Below, in pieces: positions 36,112-47,100 of a stretch of DNA of 64,000 nt. Source of the stretch: Myroides sp. N17-2 (GTDB lineage Bacteria > Bacteroidota > Bacteroidia > Flavobacteriales > Flavobacteriaceae); NCBI RefSeq assembly GCF_002286775.1, contig NZ_NSGJ01000001.1, positions 124,001-188,000 of the forward strand, given 5' to 3'. A program made the position numbers and the translations under genes. Under the pieces are notes generated by a model, which saw only the letters and a program-made list of their open reading frames with translations, ran no database searches and had not been told where the DNA came from. Positions within the stretch are counted from its first letter, which is position 1; each line of letters starts with the position of its first letter.

Positions 36112-37011
36112 TTAATTCGTAAATCTCAAATATAAACTAATTATATCAATTTTGTCAATAGGGAATTTCTCAATTTGCAAGAATTCATCTTTATTAACAA
36201 AATCGCCATTCATACTTCTGTGCTTCACCACTTCTCTTGCTATATAGTAGTTCATATAAGGTATTTCTTTCAATTGATTTACCGTTGCTTCATTGACATT
36301 TAATCTAATTACAGTAGGCGCTTTTTCAACAATGAAGTACTTAGACAATTCCGCAAATGTCTCATCTGATATACCATAGATAAACTTAAGTTGCTGAACA
36401 GAAACAAAACCAGCGTATTTATCTCTTTCTTTTATAATCTTCTCAGCATAGTATGGTCCTATGCCTCTTACCTTTTGTAGGTCTTCTAAAGTTGCACTAT
36501 TTATACAAATAGGAATAATCGGCACTATTTCCTTCGGTTTATTAAAATCCACATATTCTCTTTTTCCTTTCGGATTAGTTACCCAATCAGGGAACTTAAA
36601 ATAAGAGCTATATTTACTTAGCCACTCATCAGAAACTTTGGTCAATTGTTGAAATTCTCTTGCTGAATTCACATATTTATTCTCTTTCCTAAAGGCTAAT
36701 AATCTATTAATTTCTTCTGTAGACATTCCTAATATAAAACCTCTATAGTCAGTAATAAAATTGGGATTAAAGGGATAGATAGTATCTCGCTTACTTTGAC
36801 TAATCGCATTGATACTGTCAAGTATTCTCACTCTAGCATAATACTCTTCACTAAATAAAGTGGGATATTTCTCTTGTACAGATTCCTTGCTCTGTCTAGG
36901 ATAATAGTAGACAAATACTTGTGCTGAGATAACTAAGAGAATTAAAAAGAATAATCCCCTTTTTTGTGACTTACTGTAGTAGTAAAACCTTTTCCTATAG
37001 TTTGAAAACAT
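36112..37011 (-). CDS. Membrane-anchored helix-hairpin-helix protein (ComEA-like)
   Basis: 299 aa. One membrane helix near the N-terminus (GLFFLILLVISAQVFVYYY), then three helix-hairpin-helix-type segments: FILGMSTEEINRLLAFRKENKYV, INSATLEDLQKVRGIGPYYAEKIIKERDKYAGF (best match) and LNVNEATVNQLKEIPYMNYYIAREVVKHRS. HhH repeats of this kind bind DNA non-specifically, as in ComEA, so a role in DNA uptake or envelope-associated DNA binding is possible, but many such flavobacterial proteins are uncharacterised. 11 bases upstream of the acyl-CoA dehydrogenase gene. Confidence 0.85.
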   Translation of the reverse strand: MFSNYRKRFYYYSKSQKRGLFFLILLVISAQVFVYYYPRQSKESVQEKYPTLFSEEYYARVRILDSINAISQSKRDTIYPFNPNFITDYRGFILGMSTEEINRLLAFRKENKYVNSAREFQQLTKVSDEWLSKYSSYFKFPDWVTNPKGKREYVDFNKPKEIVPIIPICINSATLEDLQKVRGIGPYYAEKIIKERDKYAGFVSVQQLKFIYGISDETFAELSKYFIVEKAPTVIRLNVNEATVNQLKEIPYMNYYIAREVVKHRSMNGDFVNKDEFLQIEKFPIDKIDIISLYLRFTN

Positions 37012-37074
37012 AGTTTTGTTTTACCCGAAAATTACGAGAATAACTATAGGTAAACATATAGTATTCAAAGTATC

Positions 37075-37296
37075 TTATAGGTCAAAAACAGATGATCTCT
37101 TTGTATATATTAAGTCTTTTATACGAGCTGAAAAGGCTAAAGTAAGATATAAGGCAAATGCTAGCCCTAGTGTAAAGAATGATAAATAGATAAAAAATAA
37201 GCGCACACTAGTAGCACGCATCCCTAATCTATCAGCCACACGACTAGAAACCCTAAAGCCTCTCTTCTCAAAATAATGTCTTAATCCTGTAACCAT
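37075..37296 (-). CDS. PspC-domain membrane protein
   Basis: 73 aa. The PspC pattern: basic start (LRHYFEKRGFRVSSRVADRLGMRATSVRL) followed by a hydrophobic pair of helices (FFIYLSFFTLGLAFALYLTLAFSA) and a short tail. PspC-type proteins belong to envelope-stress systems; no PspA/B gene is nearby. Preceded by a consensus -7 box. Confidence 0.85.
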   Translation of the reverse strand: MVTGLRHYFEKRGFRVSSRVADRLGMRATSVRLFFIYLSFFTLGLAFALYLTLAFSARIKDLIYTKRSSVFDL

Positions 37297-37319
37297 ATCA
37301 ACTTATTTATACACTATAG

Positions 37320-37327
37320 CAAATGTA
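37320..37327 (-). promoter_or_regulatory. Promoter -7 box upstream of pspC-like gene
   Basis: On the minus strand TACATTTG matches TAnnTTTG exactly, 23 bases before the ATG. The -33 element is not clear. Confidence 0.55.
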
Positions 37328-37375
37328 AGGATTATTTTACTACACTGTCTTTATCTTTACTATTATAGGCATATC

Positions 37376-38659
37376 TTACTTTTGTTTTAGATATTGCTTG
37401 CCTATCTGACATTCAAGACACCTGTCTTTATCACAATAATTCTTTTTAAGATGCACTAAAGCCTGACTATCTAATGCATTATCTACTTCTACTTTATACT
37501 GTTCAAATAAAGTAATGATACTGTTCTTTTCTGCTTTTATCTTGAGAGCAAGGTCTATTATTTCACTTACGTCATACTCATCAATAGCTGCAGATTGCTT
37601 ATAGGCTATCTGCATTGGTAAGACTACATTGATAATAACAAGGTCTATAAAGTCTTTAGACACCTTCTTTGCTTGTTTCTTACTCTCCTTATTAAACACA
37701 TAATGTGTCTCCCAATATTCACTTACCCTAACATCAAACAAAGTATAAAAATACGTCAAATCATTAGACGTAAGAATAGTCTGCACGGGTATCTGATGAT
37801 GAAATAGCCAACTACTTAATTGGGCAAGGCGAATAGTCGGAAAATTAGGTGGCCTCAACTGAAAAAAACGAATAACAGCGGCTGACTGTTCCTCTATATT
37901 ATACTTGTGCTTTAAGAATACCCACTCTCTCTTTAATTCCTTGACATAGCTATCCTCTACTTCCTGCTCCTCTGCTAACAAACCAGTAATACCAAATAAC
38001 AAGGCTTCTATCTGCAGTAAGGATTGAGATTGCTTATAGATAGAGAGTATAGGTAAGTTCTTTACTGCATCAAAGAATGCTTCCCCATTGGCATTAAGAC
38101 CAAAGCTTTTAGCTAAAAAACAAAAGAACACATGCTCCCAATGATTATTAGTTACTGCTAACAAATTTTGGATTGGTACTATTTTTTCTTCTAAGCGTTC
38201 TAAGAACAACTTCTCTTTCCAGTTCATCCATATATGTGAAGGTACATTAGAGATAACCTGATCACAGTTAAAATGAGGCTTGCGAATAAAGAGTTCATTA
38301 CACTTAGCGAGTACATCTGAATCCACATAATTCTTAAGAATAAACACTGTCACTTCCTTTCCATCTGCTCTAAATACAGGAGTATCATTATCCCAAACTA
38401 CGTGAAGTATAACATTATCATAGCGTTGATCTACCTCATGATGATGTGCGTACCAATCTGAGGCATTAATATGTATCTCTACATTACCTGCCCATTCCTG
38501 AGTACCAATTAGTATACGAGCGTTAAAAAAATCAGGACCATCTAGTCCTGTGAAAGTACCTGATGAAATAATACTTAATGATTCGTTAGAAGCGGTATGT
38601 AGCTCGTCAGTATTAAAGAGCTTATTAGCCCAAACGTAGTGTAAGAAGGCTTCCTTCAT
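37376..38659 (-). CDS. DUF2851 family protein
   Basis: 427 aa, cytoplasmic. The N-terminus MKEAFLHYVWANKLFNTDELHTASNESLSIISSGTFTGLDGPDFFNARI and the block GNVEIHINASDWYAHHHEVDQRYDNVILHVVW are diagnostic of the family, which is widespread in Bacteroidetes and of unknown function. A C-terminal cysteine motif (CDKDRCLECQIG) may bind metal. Divergent from the PNGase F gene. Confidence 0.92.
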   Translation of the reverse strand: MKEAFLHYVWANKLFNTDELHTASNESLSIISSGTFTGLDGPDFFNARILIGTQEWAGNVEIHINASDWYAHHHEVDQRYDNVILHVVWDNDTPVFRADGKEVTVFILKNYVDSDVLAKCNELFIRKPHFNCDQVISNVPSHIWMNWKEKLFLERLEEKIVPIQNLLAVTNNHWEHVFFCFLAKSFGLNANGEAFFDAVKNLPILSIYKQSQSLLQIEALLFGITGLLAEEQEVEDSYVKELKREWVFLKHKYNIEEQSAAVIRFFQLRPPNFPTIRLAQLSSWLFHHQIPVQTILTSNDLTYFYTLFDVRVSEYWETHYVFNKESKKQAKKVSKDFIDLVIINVVLPMQIAYKQSAAIDEYDVSEIIDLALKIKAEKNSIITLFEQYKVEVDNALDSQALVHLKKNYCDKDRCLECQIGKQYLKQK

Positions 38660-38737
38660 AAAAGTCTTAGTGTGTTGGTTATAATCAAATGGTTTTCTCT
38701 ATTTTTATAAAAAACTATAATCACACCAACCAAACTT

Positions 38738-40423
38738 ATGAGAATACTATTCTACTTCGTTTGTATTACTACGACCTTGTTTTCTAGTGTTATATACGCA
38801 CAAAAACCTAACCAAAACACAGTTATAGAATACTTTACTTACTCAAATGGCAAAATAATTAATGCTGATGACCCTATAATGGTAATTGCAAATGAGCAAA
38901 CCTCCTTTATTGCAAAGAAAAAACAACTAAATATAGGTCTTGAGAAATATCCTTATGAGCAGACCTTCACTGACTACAAAAACAAAACACAATATAGCAT
39001 AGCTCATCTTACGAAGAAAAACAAGATCAAGATGCTACTACCTGAAGCCAAGCAAAACTTTACACTTCACAATGAGACGAAGCTTATACTCGGTTATAAA
39101 TGTAAAAAAACAACCATCACGATTAACTCTAACAACATCACGCTGTGGTACACGAATGACTTCAAGTTTAAAGCAAGTCCAATGACACTAGGCACCAATT
39201 TAGGCGTAGTATTAGAAATTGATAGAAATGGTACCTACAAAACTCTAGCTAGTAAAATCAATACTGATCTTAAACTAGACCTCAAAGATTACTTTACCTT
39301 AGAAGACAGTAGATTATTAGATCCCAAAGATTACAAAACAGAACTTTGGAAAAGTAGATTTACCACCATAAAGTTATTTGAAGATGACATAGTTAATTTC
39401 TCTGACTCTGTTATCAACAAGCCAAACTTAATGAGGTTTGCTAAAGGTACAGTTATCGTCACTAAAGTAAAGATCCCTGCCTTAAAGTCAACTGATCAGC
39501 TATTTATTAACTTAACAGAACAATCTAATGGAGATGCTTATGATAGAACAGGTAGTGTGTTCTTAATACCACATTACCACGAAATCTCATTTATGGATGC
39601 ATTAGAGCAAGGTATAGGTGTACTGCCTATCTACCAAAATCAGGACTCATCAGAGAAATTTCAAGGAGTAATAGCGACAAATAACTACACCCCTCCTATT
39701 GAGTTAATGCGTTTCTTCACACCATTTGGTGTAAAAGGGTTTAATCATATCGATGTCTTAGATTACAAATGGCAAGACAAAGCCTACTACAGACAAGAGA
39801 TTACAGAGTTCTTACCGCTACTAAGTAATAGTGAATGGTATGTAGGTGTCTATATTGGCAACTATGATAAAGGAGGGCATAAAATAAGTGCTGATATCAC
39901 TATCCACCCCGATGGACAAGAAGAGAAGAATAAAGTAACAACGATGATGCCTATTTTTAATACCACTAATCTAATGGAAATGGCAGGACAGAATTACCCT
40001 ATTATGTTCGCTTCACCTGAGGGCTTAAAGATAACCTTCACTGCTACTACAGATATAAAGAATGCTAAATTAAGATATATCACAACAGGTCATGGAGGTT
40101 GGGAAAATGGAGATGAGTTTAACCCTAAACTTAACTCTATCTCATTAGATCAAAATAAGATCTTAGATTATTATCCTTGGCGACAAGACTGCGGTTCTTA
40201 TAGAGAATACAATCCTGCTTCAGGCAACTTTGACACAGGATTATCATCATCAGACTTAAGCCGCTCTAATTGGTGCCCAGGCACTGTTACACCTCCTATA
40301 TGGGTACCTCTAGGAGATATTAAAAAGGGAACACATACTATAGAGGTTAAAATACCGCAAGGCAGAAGAGAGGGCACTAGTTTTAGCTATTGGAATGTAT
40401 CCGGAGTCCTCTTTGGTGAATAA
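38738..40423 (+). CDS. PNGase F-like peptide:N-glycanase with extra N-terminal domain
   Basis: 561 aa, exported (signal MRILFYFVCITTTLFSSVIYA). The C-terminal 350 residues match peptide-N4-(N-acetyl-beta-glucosaminyl)asparagine amidase F. They contain the aspartate of YDRTG (D269, equivalent to D60 of the Elizabethkingia enzyme), HGGWENGDEFNP with the catalytic glutamate (E460, equivalent to E206), and the conserved block WRQDCGSYREYNPASGNF. It cuts intact N-glycans from glycoproteins, leaving Asp. Residues 25-180 form an extra domain resembling the GLPGLI family (LILGYKCKKTTITINSN), as in the longer type II PNGase F. Monocistronic, ending at a perfect terminator. Confidence 0.93.
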   Translation: MRILFYFVCITTTLFSSVIYAQKPNQNTVIEYFTYSNGKIINADDPIMVIANEQTSFIAKKKQLNIGLEKYPYEQTFTDYKNKTQYSIAHLTKKNKIKMLLPEAKQNFTLHNETKLILGYKCKKTTITINSNNITLWYTNDFKFKASPMTLGTNLGVVLEIDRNGTYKTLASKINTDLKLDLKDYFTLEDSRLLDPKDYKTELWKSRFTTIKLFEDDIVNFSDSVINKPNLMRFAKGTVIVTKVKIPALKSTDQLFINLTEQSNGDAYDRTGSVFLIPHYHEISFMDALEQGIGVLPIYQNQDSSEKFQGVIATNNYTPPIELMRFFTPFGVKGFNHIDVLDYKWQDKAYYRQEITEFLPLLSNSEWYVGVYIGNYDKGGHKISADITIHPDGQEEKNKVTTMMPIFNTTNLMEMAGQNYPIMFASPEGLKITFTATTDIKNAKLRYITTGHGGWENGDEFNPKLNSISLDQNKILDYYPWRQDCGSYREYNPASGNFDTGLSSSDLSRSNWCPGTVTPPIWVPLGDIKKGTHTIEVKIPQGRREGTSFSYWNVSGVLFGE

Positions 40424-40426
40424 CAA

Positions 40427-40461
40427 AAGAGCTGTTTTAAATCAAGTTTAAAACAGCTCTT
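40427..40461. terminator. Bidirectional terminator after the PNGase F gene
   Basis: AAGAGCTGTTTTAAA pairs perfectly with TTTAAAACAGCTCTT (15 bp, 5-base loop). It serves the converging PNGase F and porin genes. Confidence 0.88.
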
Positions 40462-40483
40462 CTTATTTATATAAACTTCCCGT

Positions 40484-42466
40484 TTAAGAGAAGAAATTCC
40501 ATGTAACACCAAATCTAAATGTAAAATCTTTATAAGGATTATTAGGTGCAGAATAGTACTTATAACCCGTCATACTAGAATTAAAATGCTCAAGCATTAT
40601 ATATATCCTAGCAGTTCTAATCTTCATATTAATAAAGAAGTCAAACACAGGGTAATTACCTATCTCTACTTTATCCTGTACAAAGAAGTCACCGATCAGA
40701 GGGTTATAGTCATTAGCATAGTATTTACTAAAATAACTAAGCGTAATACCTGTTTGGAACTTTAATGCTTTATCAAAGAATGCATCTGTAAAATACAGCG
40801 TATTTCTAGTTACAAACTGAGGCACGTTTAGAATATTGTCATTCTGATCTACCTTTTGATACAATACTGTGTTATCTAAACCAAATTTCCCAAAACGAAA
40901 GTCTTTCTCTGCTTGAAGAGACAAATAGTTGATTGTTCCATTGTATTGTTTAGGAGTAACTAACACTTGTTGAGGAATACCAAACTTATCAAATTCTGTA
41001 GCATCGTTAGAGAAGTAAAGCTTGTCTTTTAAGACAGAGTATGTACCTGATAACTTTACCCAAGGTGTAGTAAATGAAGCATCAAATTGATTAATCTTTT
41101 CGTTCTTGAATTCATTATACCAATTGTAATTTACATAGTCACTTTGGTATAAATAGTAATTAAGATTCCCCATTCTACTAAGGTTTTGATACCCTAGGTC
41201 AAATGCTATTTCTTCTGAAAACTTATAATTTAAGCTTGCCTCAATATTACTAGTCTTATCATTTCCTAAAGAAGTACTGATTAATGCATTCGCTTTCCAA
41301 TTATCCTTATGGTAGATATAACGTCCACCAATCATAGTAATATTCTTTTCTAATTGGTCAGGAACTAAAGTTCCATTAACATGCGCAATACTCTTATAAT
41401 TATATCTATACTTATAAAAGTCTACAAATCCTTCAAAGCGTCCTACAACATCAGACTGATAAGCAGCTCCAACTCTATTAAATATATTGTAATAACGTGT
41501 TTTATTTTTTATAGTACTTTGAAACGCATCACCGAAGTGCTTTTTATCGGTGTATTGATTATTGATATTCTCCTGTTTAAATTCAAAGAACTTATCTTCA
41601 TAAGTAAACTCGTGCGTTAATAACAGTCCATTCTCAAACGAATTATTCAACTGATACTGATGATTCAAGTATAGACGCTTTCCTTTAAGCATCGTCTCTA
41701 CATCACGGTAATAAACATTAAGACGCTCACGCTTATTATACGGTTTGACACTCGACTCAAAAAGATCAAGATCACGAATACCACCGTTCTCTTTATTCAT
41801 AATGTCTTGAGCAGTGAAGTGCGTTCGCATCAAGTACTTTTTATTCTCTGATTGGTAACTAGACCCAATTCTAAAATTCCCCGTTGAAGAAAGTTGATTA
41901 ATATATTTACCTAATGAGCGAAGTCCTTTATACCCCACAAAGAAGTTAAGGTTTTTACTTGTATTCAAAGTGATAAAAGCGTCTAAGTTTTGACCTTGCT
42001 TCATTACAGATCTATAATATAGATCCGTATAAGGAGTAGGTGCAGAATAATACTTGATATCTTCTACATTTAAATAAGCCATCTGCTTAGCTTCGAATCC
42101 AAATCCAGGCAAAACATTATTAGCTTTATAATTATACTTAAGGATGTTATAAGTCTGTCCTTCATTTGCGAATTGCAATAATCCAAAAGGGTCTTTTCTT
42201 AAATAATTAAACTCATAGTGTTTCTTTACTGATAGAGCAGTATCAACGGCTATGGTATCATTCTTAATTGATATAATCTTATAATCTCTAATAGGAGCAA
42301 CAGAGTCTTTCTTAGCTTTCTGTCTAAGGCTCCCTATCTCTTTCTTCTCTTTTTTATTTGGATCACCGTCAGGACGGTAACTACCCTGCATATCTAAAGT
42401 TTGGAACTGTGCATTAGCAGTTACAAAACAAAAAAACACTAGAAATACACTTAAGTACTTTCGCAT
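40484..42466 (-). CDS. Putative outer-membrane porin (Porin_10-like)
   Basis: 660 aa. Signal peptide MRKYLSVFLVFFCFVTANA, then QFQTLDMQGSYRPDG and a long beta-strand-rich region with alternating aromatic residues and many Y/N/K turns, ending in FRFGVTWNFFS (C-terminal Phe followed by Ser). This fits the flavobacterial putative-porin family (PF14121-like); pore size and substrate unknown. A consensus -7 box is just upstream. Confidence 0.85.
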   Translation of the reverse strand: MRKYLSVFLVFFCFVTANAQFQTLDMQGSYRPDGDPNKKEKKEIGSLRQKAKKDSVAPIRDYKIISIKNDTIAVDTALSVKKHYEFNYLRKDPFGLLQFANEGQTYNILKYNYKANNVLPGFGFEAKQMAYLNVEDIKYYSAPTPYTDLYYRSVMKQGQNLDAFITLNTSKNLNFFVGYKGLRSLGKYINQLSSTGNFRIGSSYQSENKKYLMRTHFTAQDIMNKENGGIRDLDLFESSVKPYNKRERLNVYYRDVETMLKGKRLYLNHQYQLNNSFENGLLLTHEFTYEDKFFEFKQENINNQYTDKKHFGDAFQSTIKNKTRYYNIFNRVGAAYQSDVVGRFEGFVDFYKYRYNYKSIAHVNGTLVPDQLEKNITMIGGRYIYHKDNWKANALISTSLGNDKTSNIEASLNYKFSEEIAFDLGYQNLSRMGNLNYYLYQSDYVNYNWYNEFKNEKINQFDASFTTPWVKLSGTYSVLKDKLYFSNDATEFDKFGIPQQVLVTPKQYNGTINYLSLQAEKDFRFGKFGLDNTVLYQKVDQNDNILNVPQFVTRNTLYFTDAFFDKALKFQTGITLSYFSKYYANDYNPLIGDFFVQDKVEIGNYPVFDFFINMKIRTARIYIMLEHFNSSMTGYKYYSAPNNPYKDFTFRFGVTWNFFS

Positions 42467-42482
42467 AAAATTATAATTTGGA

Positions 42483-42490
42483 CAAAGGTA
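42483..42490 (-). promoter_or_regulatory. Porin promoter -7 box
   Basis: On the minus strand TACCTTTG matches TAnnTTTG, giving a start near 42477 and a leader of about ten bases. Confidence 0.55.
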
Positions 42491-42507
42491 ATTTTATTTT
42501 TGAATTA

Positions 42508-42536
42508 AATAAAAAAAGCCATCCGAAGATGGCTTT
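42508..42536 (-). terminator. Terminator after SusD A1
   Basis: On the minus strand AAAGCCATC and GATGGCTTT form a 9-bp stem closed by the very stable TTCG tetraloop, followed by seven T. Confidence 0.92.
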
Positions 42537-42559
42537 CTATTTTACACTTAGTAAGCTAA

Positions 42560-44191
42560 CTATTTCTTAGCCCAGATAAGTTTTGTATTCATTTTGTCAC
42601 CACCCATACGAGCAGAAGCTGCTTGATAGTTTGCGGCATTTAAAGTCGTTAATTGCGACGGATATGTAACCCTAGCTGGTAAATCTGTTAGATCTGTAAC
42701 AAGAGAATTAAATTTATACTCTTTAGTCACTACATCTTTATCTTTATAATCAGCTATTAATTTATAAGTCTCTCCTGGTTTTAACAACGTATTAGGGAAT
42801 CCAGTACGTCTGTACTCAGACCATGCTTCCATAGGTTGTAAGAATAAAGCAATGTATTTTTGTGTAATTACATTCTCTTTATTCATTTGAGGTTTATTCT
42901 TAAGATACTCTGCTATCTTATCAGCAGGTACCCCCCATTTTTCCATTGAAGCTTTTATACCAGCAACATAAAAAGATTCATCTTGGAATTTACTAGCTTC
43001 ACATAATAAAAATGCTACTTCCGAATACTCCATCAACATCTCCTTATAATCAGCTTTTAAATAATTATAACTAAACATAGAAGCACTTCCTACCTGAGAA
43101 GGAACCATATTATTTGGTAAACCATAAGGTAAACCAGCATATTTACTTAAATCATAAGTAACCTTATAATTACCTAATTCAACATTTATAGGAGTCTTGC
43201 TTGAATTCTTTACAGCTGTTCCGACAGGTGCAGCATACTGTTGTAAACGAGGGTCAGCTGGATATTTCAAAGCAGAAACCTTACCTTCACCTTTTAATAA
43301 ATCTACCATCGTATTGGTGATATTAAAATCATCACGTTTACTTCCAGCAAAATAAGCCATATACATAGGACTTCCCATGATATTATTATTTTCATACTGT
43401 AATCCAACATTATCAGCATTAGATTCCATCACTCCTGAAGCAATAGCATCTTTTATATGAGCCTCTGCTGTAGGCACAACATCCTTAACACGAATAGCGA
43501 TTCTCAATCTCAAAGAGTTTGCAAAACGTTTCATTTTAACAGTAGTACCAAAAACATAATCACCTTTAGCGAAAACCTTTTCTTCTTTTGTATTAATTAA
43601 TTTACTAGAAGCCTCTAGTTCTGTTAAAAGGTCAGCATAAATCTTCTCATGTGGAGCAAATTTAGGAGCGATAACCTCTTTATCAGTTCCAACAGTTAGT
43701 GCCTCAAAATCTGCATCTTTATTTCCAAAAGAATAATATGGAACATCTCCATATAACTCTACTAATTGTAAATAAGAATAAGCTAACATAATACGAGCTG
43801 CAGCTAATTGATTATCTAAATCACCATATAACTTCATTTGTTCTGAAGTTTTTGGATCTGTTACTAAATCAATAATATTTTTATATCCTTTAATAGATCT
43901 ATTGATAGCATTATATAAGTTAGAATTTGAATCAGGTCTAAACTGATATCTATCCTCTTCTGTATAATTGTTTTGTGCAGAATATTGTACCCATGGTAAG
44001 ATCATACGACCTGAAGGGAATGGCCCACGAGTTCCATCTATTAATCTTTTATTTGCACTATTAAAAAGTCCATAAGTAATTACTACTTCAGGTTCGTTAG
44101 GATTTGTATTAATACTATCAAAGTTTTTATCACAACTAACTAAACTTAGAAATAAAACACATGAAGCAATCTTAAATACTGATTTTTTCAT
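42560..44191 (-). CDS. SusD/RagB-type lipoprotein, pair A1
   Basis: 543 aa. The lipoprotein signal ends at C20 (SLVSC), then DKNFDSINTNPNEPEV. It belongs to the SusD-like group whose members end in MGGDKMNTKLIWAKK, and is closely related to the A2 SusD at 53189, with matching blocks such as TRGPFPSGRMILPWVQYSAQ. Ligand-binding lid of the SusC A1 channel. Starts 5 bases after the SusC stop. Confidence 0.94.
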   Translation of the reverse strand: MKKSVFKIASCVLFLSLVSCDKNFDSINTNPNEPEVVITYGLFNSANKRLIDGTRGPFPSGRMILPWVQYSAQNNYTEEDRYQFRPDSNSNLYNAINRSIKGYKNIIDLVTDPKTSEQMKLYGDLDNQLAAARIMLAYSYLQLVELYGDVPYYSFGNKDADFEALTVGTDKEVIAPKFAPHEKIYADLLTELEASSKLINTKEEKVFAKGDYVFGTTVKMKRFANSLRLRIAIRVKDVVPTAEAHIKDAIASGVMESNADNVGLQYENNNIMGSPMYMAYFAGSKRDDFNITNTMVDLLKGEGKVSALKYPADPRLQQYAAPVGTAVKNSSKTPINVELGNYKVTYDLSKYAGLPYGLPNNMVPSQVGSASMFSYNYLKADYKEMLMEYSEVAFLLCEASKFQDESFYVAGIKASMEKWGVPADKIAEYLKNKPQMNKENVITQKYIALFLQPMEAWSEYRRTGFPNTLLKPGETYKLIADYKDKDVVTKEYKFNSLVTDLTDLPARVTYPSQLTTLNAANYQAASARMGGDKMNTKLIWAKK

Positions 44192-44196
44192 TGTAA

Positions 44197-47100
44197 TTAG
44201 AATTTAAATTTAACATTTAACCCATAATTTCTAGTTGAAGGTAATGAACCTCCCTCTAAACCTTGGATATTACCACTTCCGTAAGATGCCATTTCAGGAT
44301 CCATACCTTTCCAATCTAAGTTCCAAGTAAATAAGTTACGAGCAAAAACAGACAATTGAATTCCTTTAAAAGGTCCAGTCCACTTAGTTGGTAAGTCATA
44401 TCCTAATGTAACTTCTCTTAATTTAATATAATCTGCTCCAAAAACGTTTTGTGCATCTACAGTAGACTTAAATCCTTTAGAATAATCTTGGCCAGTAACA
44501 ACCTTTTCATTTTTCTTTCCATCAGCTGTAACACCTTCTAGTACTACACCTGTCTCACGAATATTTCCATCAACTGTAGCTTGTAACATACCAGAAGACA
44601 TACCATACATATGAGTAGTAGAGAAATAATGTCCACCTTTTTGAATATCAAGTAAGAATCCAAATCTAAAATTCTTATAAGTAAAACTATTGCGAATTCC
44701 CATATTGAAATCAGGTAAAACTGATCCTAATGGTTTTAAATCAGTAGTCGCTTTATATAAACCATTACTATCGATTACTTTATTTCCGTTATCATCATAA
44801 ACGTAATCAGTACCAAAGATTTGTCCATAACGTTGATCAACTTGAGCCATTAATCTAACACGGAAAGGCGCTTTAGCTAATTCTAAAGTTTCAGCTCCAT
44901 CATATAATGATTTTAGCTTATTCTTATTCTTAGCAAAGTTCCAAGTAATATCCCATTGGAAATCTCCTTTTTTAATTGGAGTTAAGTTTAATGTAGCTTC
45001 TATACCACGGTTACTCATTTCTCCAGCATTTACCAATTTACTAGTGTAACCAGTAGCTGCATCAATCTCTAATGGAGTAATTAAGTCTTTAGTTAAAATA
45101 TCATAGTATGAAACTTCAAATCCAACTCTATTATTAAACAAACTTGCCTCTAAACCAATCTCTTTTGTTTCAAGAGTTTCAGGTTTAATATTAGGATTAT
45201 TAGCTTGTAGTTTTGCACTATACATAGGATCACCTTGGAAAGATTGCTCTATATTATAGTAATCTGCTAATTGATATTCATTAGTATCATTTCCAACTTG
45301 TGCCCATCCTAAACGCAACTTACCAAAGTTAAGCCAAGAAGCATTAACAATATTAGAGAAGATAAATGATCCTGTTACAGAATTATATGTTGAAGATTTA
45401 GTAACTGTAGAGAACCAGTCTGTACGAGTAGTTAAATCCAAAAATAAGAATTCCTTATAACCAATCGATGCCGATCCAAAAATACTATTTACTCTTCTGT
45501 GGAAAGATGCATTATCACTAACTGATCCTTTTGCATTTTTCAACGTAAATAAATCTGGTAAGATTAATCCTCCTTGTGTTTCTGCTACAACATGATCTCT
45601 TCTTCTTTCAGATCTATTTGCTCCAGCAAAAATATTAAAAGTAAAATCTGTTAAATTTTTATCATAGTGAATACGTCCTTCATAGTTAAACTCAGAAACA
45701 TTTCTCTTAGCTAAGTAATACTTAGATTCTTTTTTAGAACCAACAGCAGTACGTTCTTCAACCGTTAAACTATAACTATCTGCATACACAGTCCCAACAG
45801 CATAAAACTCTGGTGTAAAGTTATAAGTTAACTTAGCATTACCGAATGTACGTGTTCTAACATCTGAAGAAGTATTCATATGCGCCGTCCAATATGGGTT
45901 ATCCATATACTTAGGAGTCGCATCACTCCATGACGTTCTGTTCCATGTTCTTTGTTGTCCATTAGCTAGTTTATAGTCTCTAAGATCACTATAATCTAAC
46001 TGTCTTTGGTTCCATTGGAAGAAACTTTTTGCAACTGAATTATCTCCATAACCTACCTCAGGTCTATTAAAACCTTTTGTATGAACATAACTAACGTTAC
46101 CTTCTGCTTTTAACTTCTCTGAAAGCTTTACAGATCCATTAATACTAAAGTTATTACGTGTTAATTTAGAATTTGGTAAAATACCATCCGTCATATTATT
46201 ATTAAATGACATTCTAACACTTGCATCTTGATAAGACTTACCTATCGCGAATGAGTTATTACGTGTAATACCAGTTCTAAAATATTTTTTTACATCGTTT
46301 TTAGAAGCTTCCCATGCTACTTCTTTCATATAATCATTTGCAAATTCTTTGTCAAATGCATTCCATGGAAGATACATAGTACCATCAAACTTTGGCCCCC
46401 AGCTTTCATCAGCTGCATAATCAGCTAAGTTATACTCCTTACCATTAATTAATTGCTTTTTGAAAGTTTGGCTAATACCTCCTCCATAAGAATTCTGAAG
46501 GTCTGGCATAATATTAATACTCTCAAAAGATAACCCTGTATTAAATTCTATATCAACTTTTCCATTCTTAGCAGATTTAGTTGTATAAATAATTGCACCA
46601 TTACCAGCACGAGCACCATAAAGAGCAGAAGCAGGTCCACCTTTAAGTACAGTTACTGACTCAATGTCTGCTGGATTAATATCTCCTGTAGCATCACCAT
46701 AATCACGTCCACCTGATCCTCTCTGAGTATTAGAGTTAGCAAAGTTACTATTGTCTAATGGCACACCATCAATAACGATAAGTGGTTGATTATTTCCAGT
46801 CACAGATTTAATACCACGCATCACGATACGAGTAGATCCTCCCATAGAAGAAGGAGAAGTAACTTGGATACCTGATACATTTCCTGATAATGCATTAACT
46901 GCATTCGCTTGACCTGCATCAGACAAGTTTTCACCCTTTACCTCTTGTGAAGAATAACCTAACTTCTTCTTGTCACGTTTAATACCAAGAGCAGTTACTA
47001 CTACCTCATCTAACATCTCATCATCACCAGCCATAGTAACATTGTAAATAGCTTCACCACCTACAGTGTGTTTGATATCTTTCATTCCAACGAAAGAATA

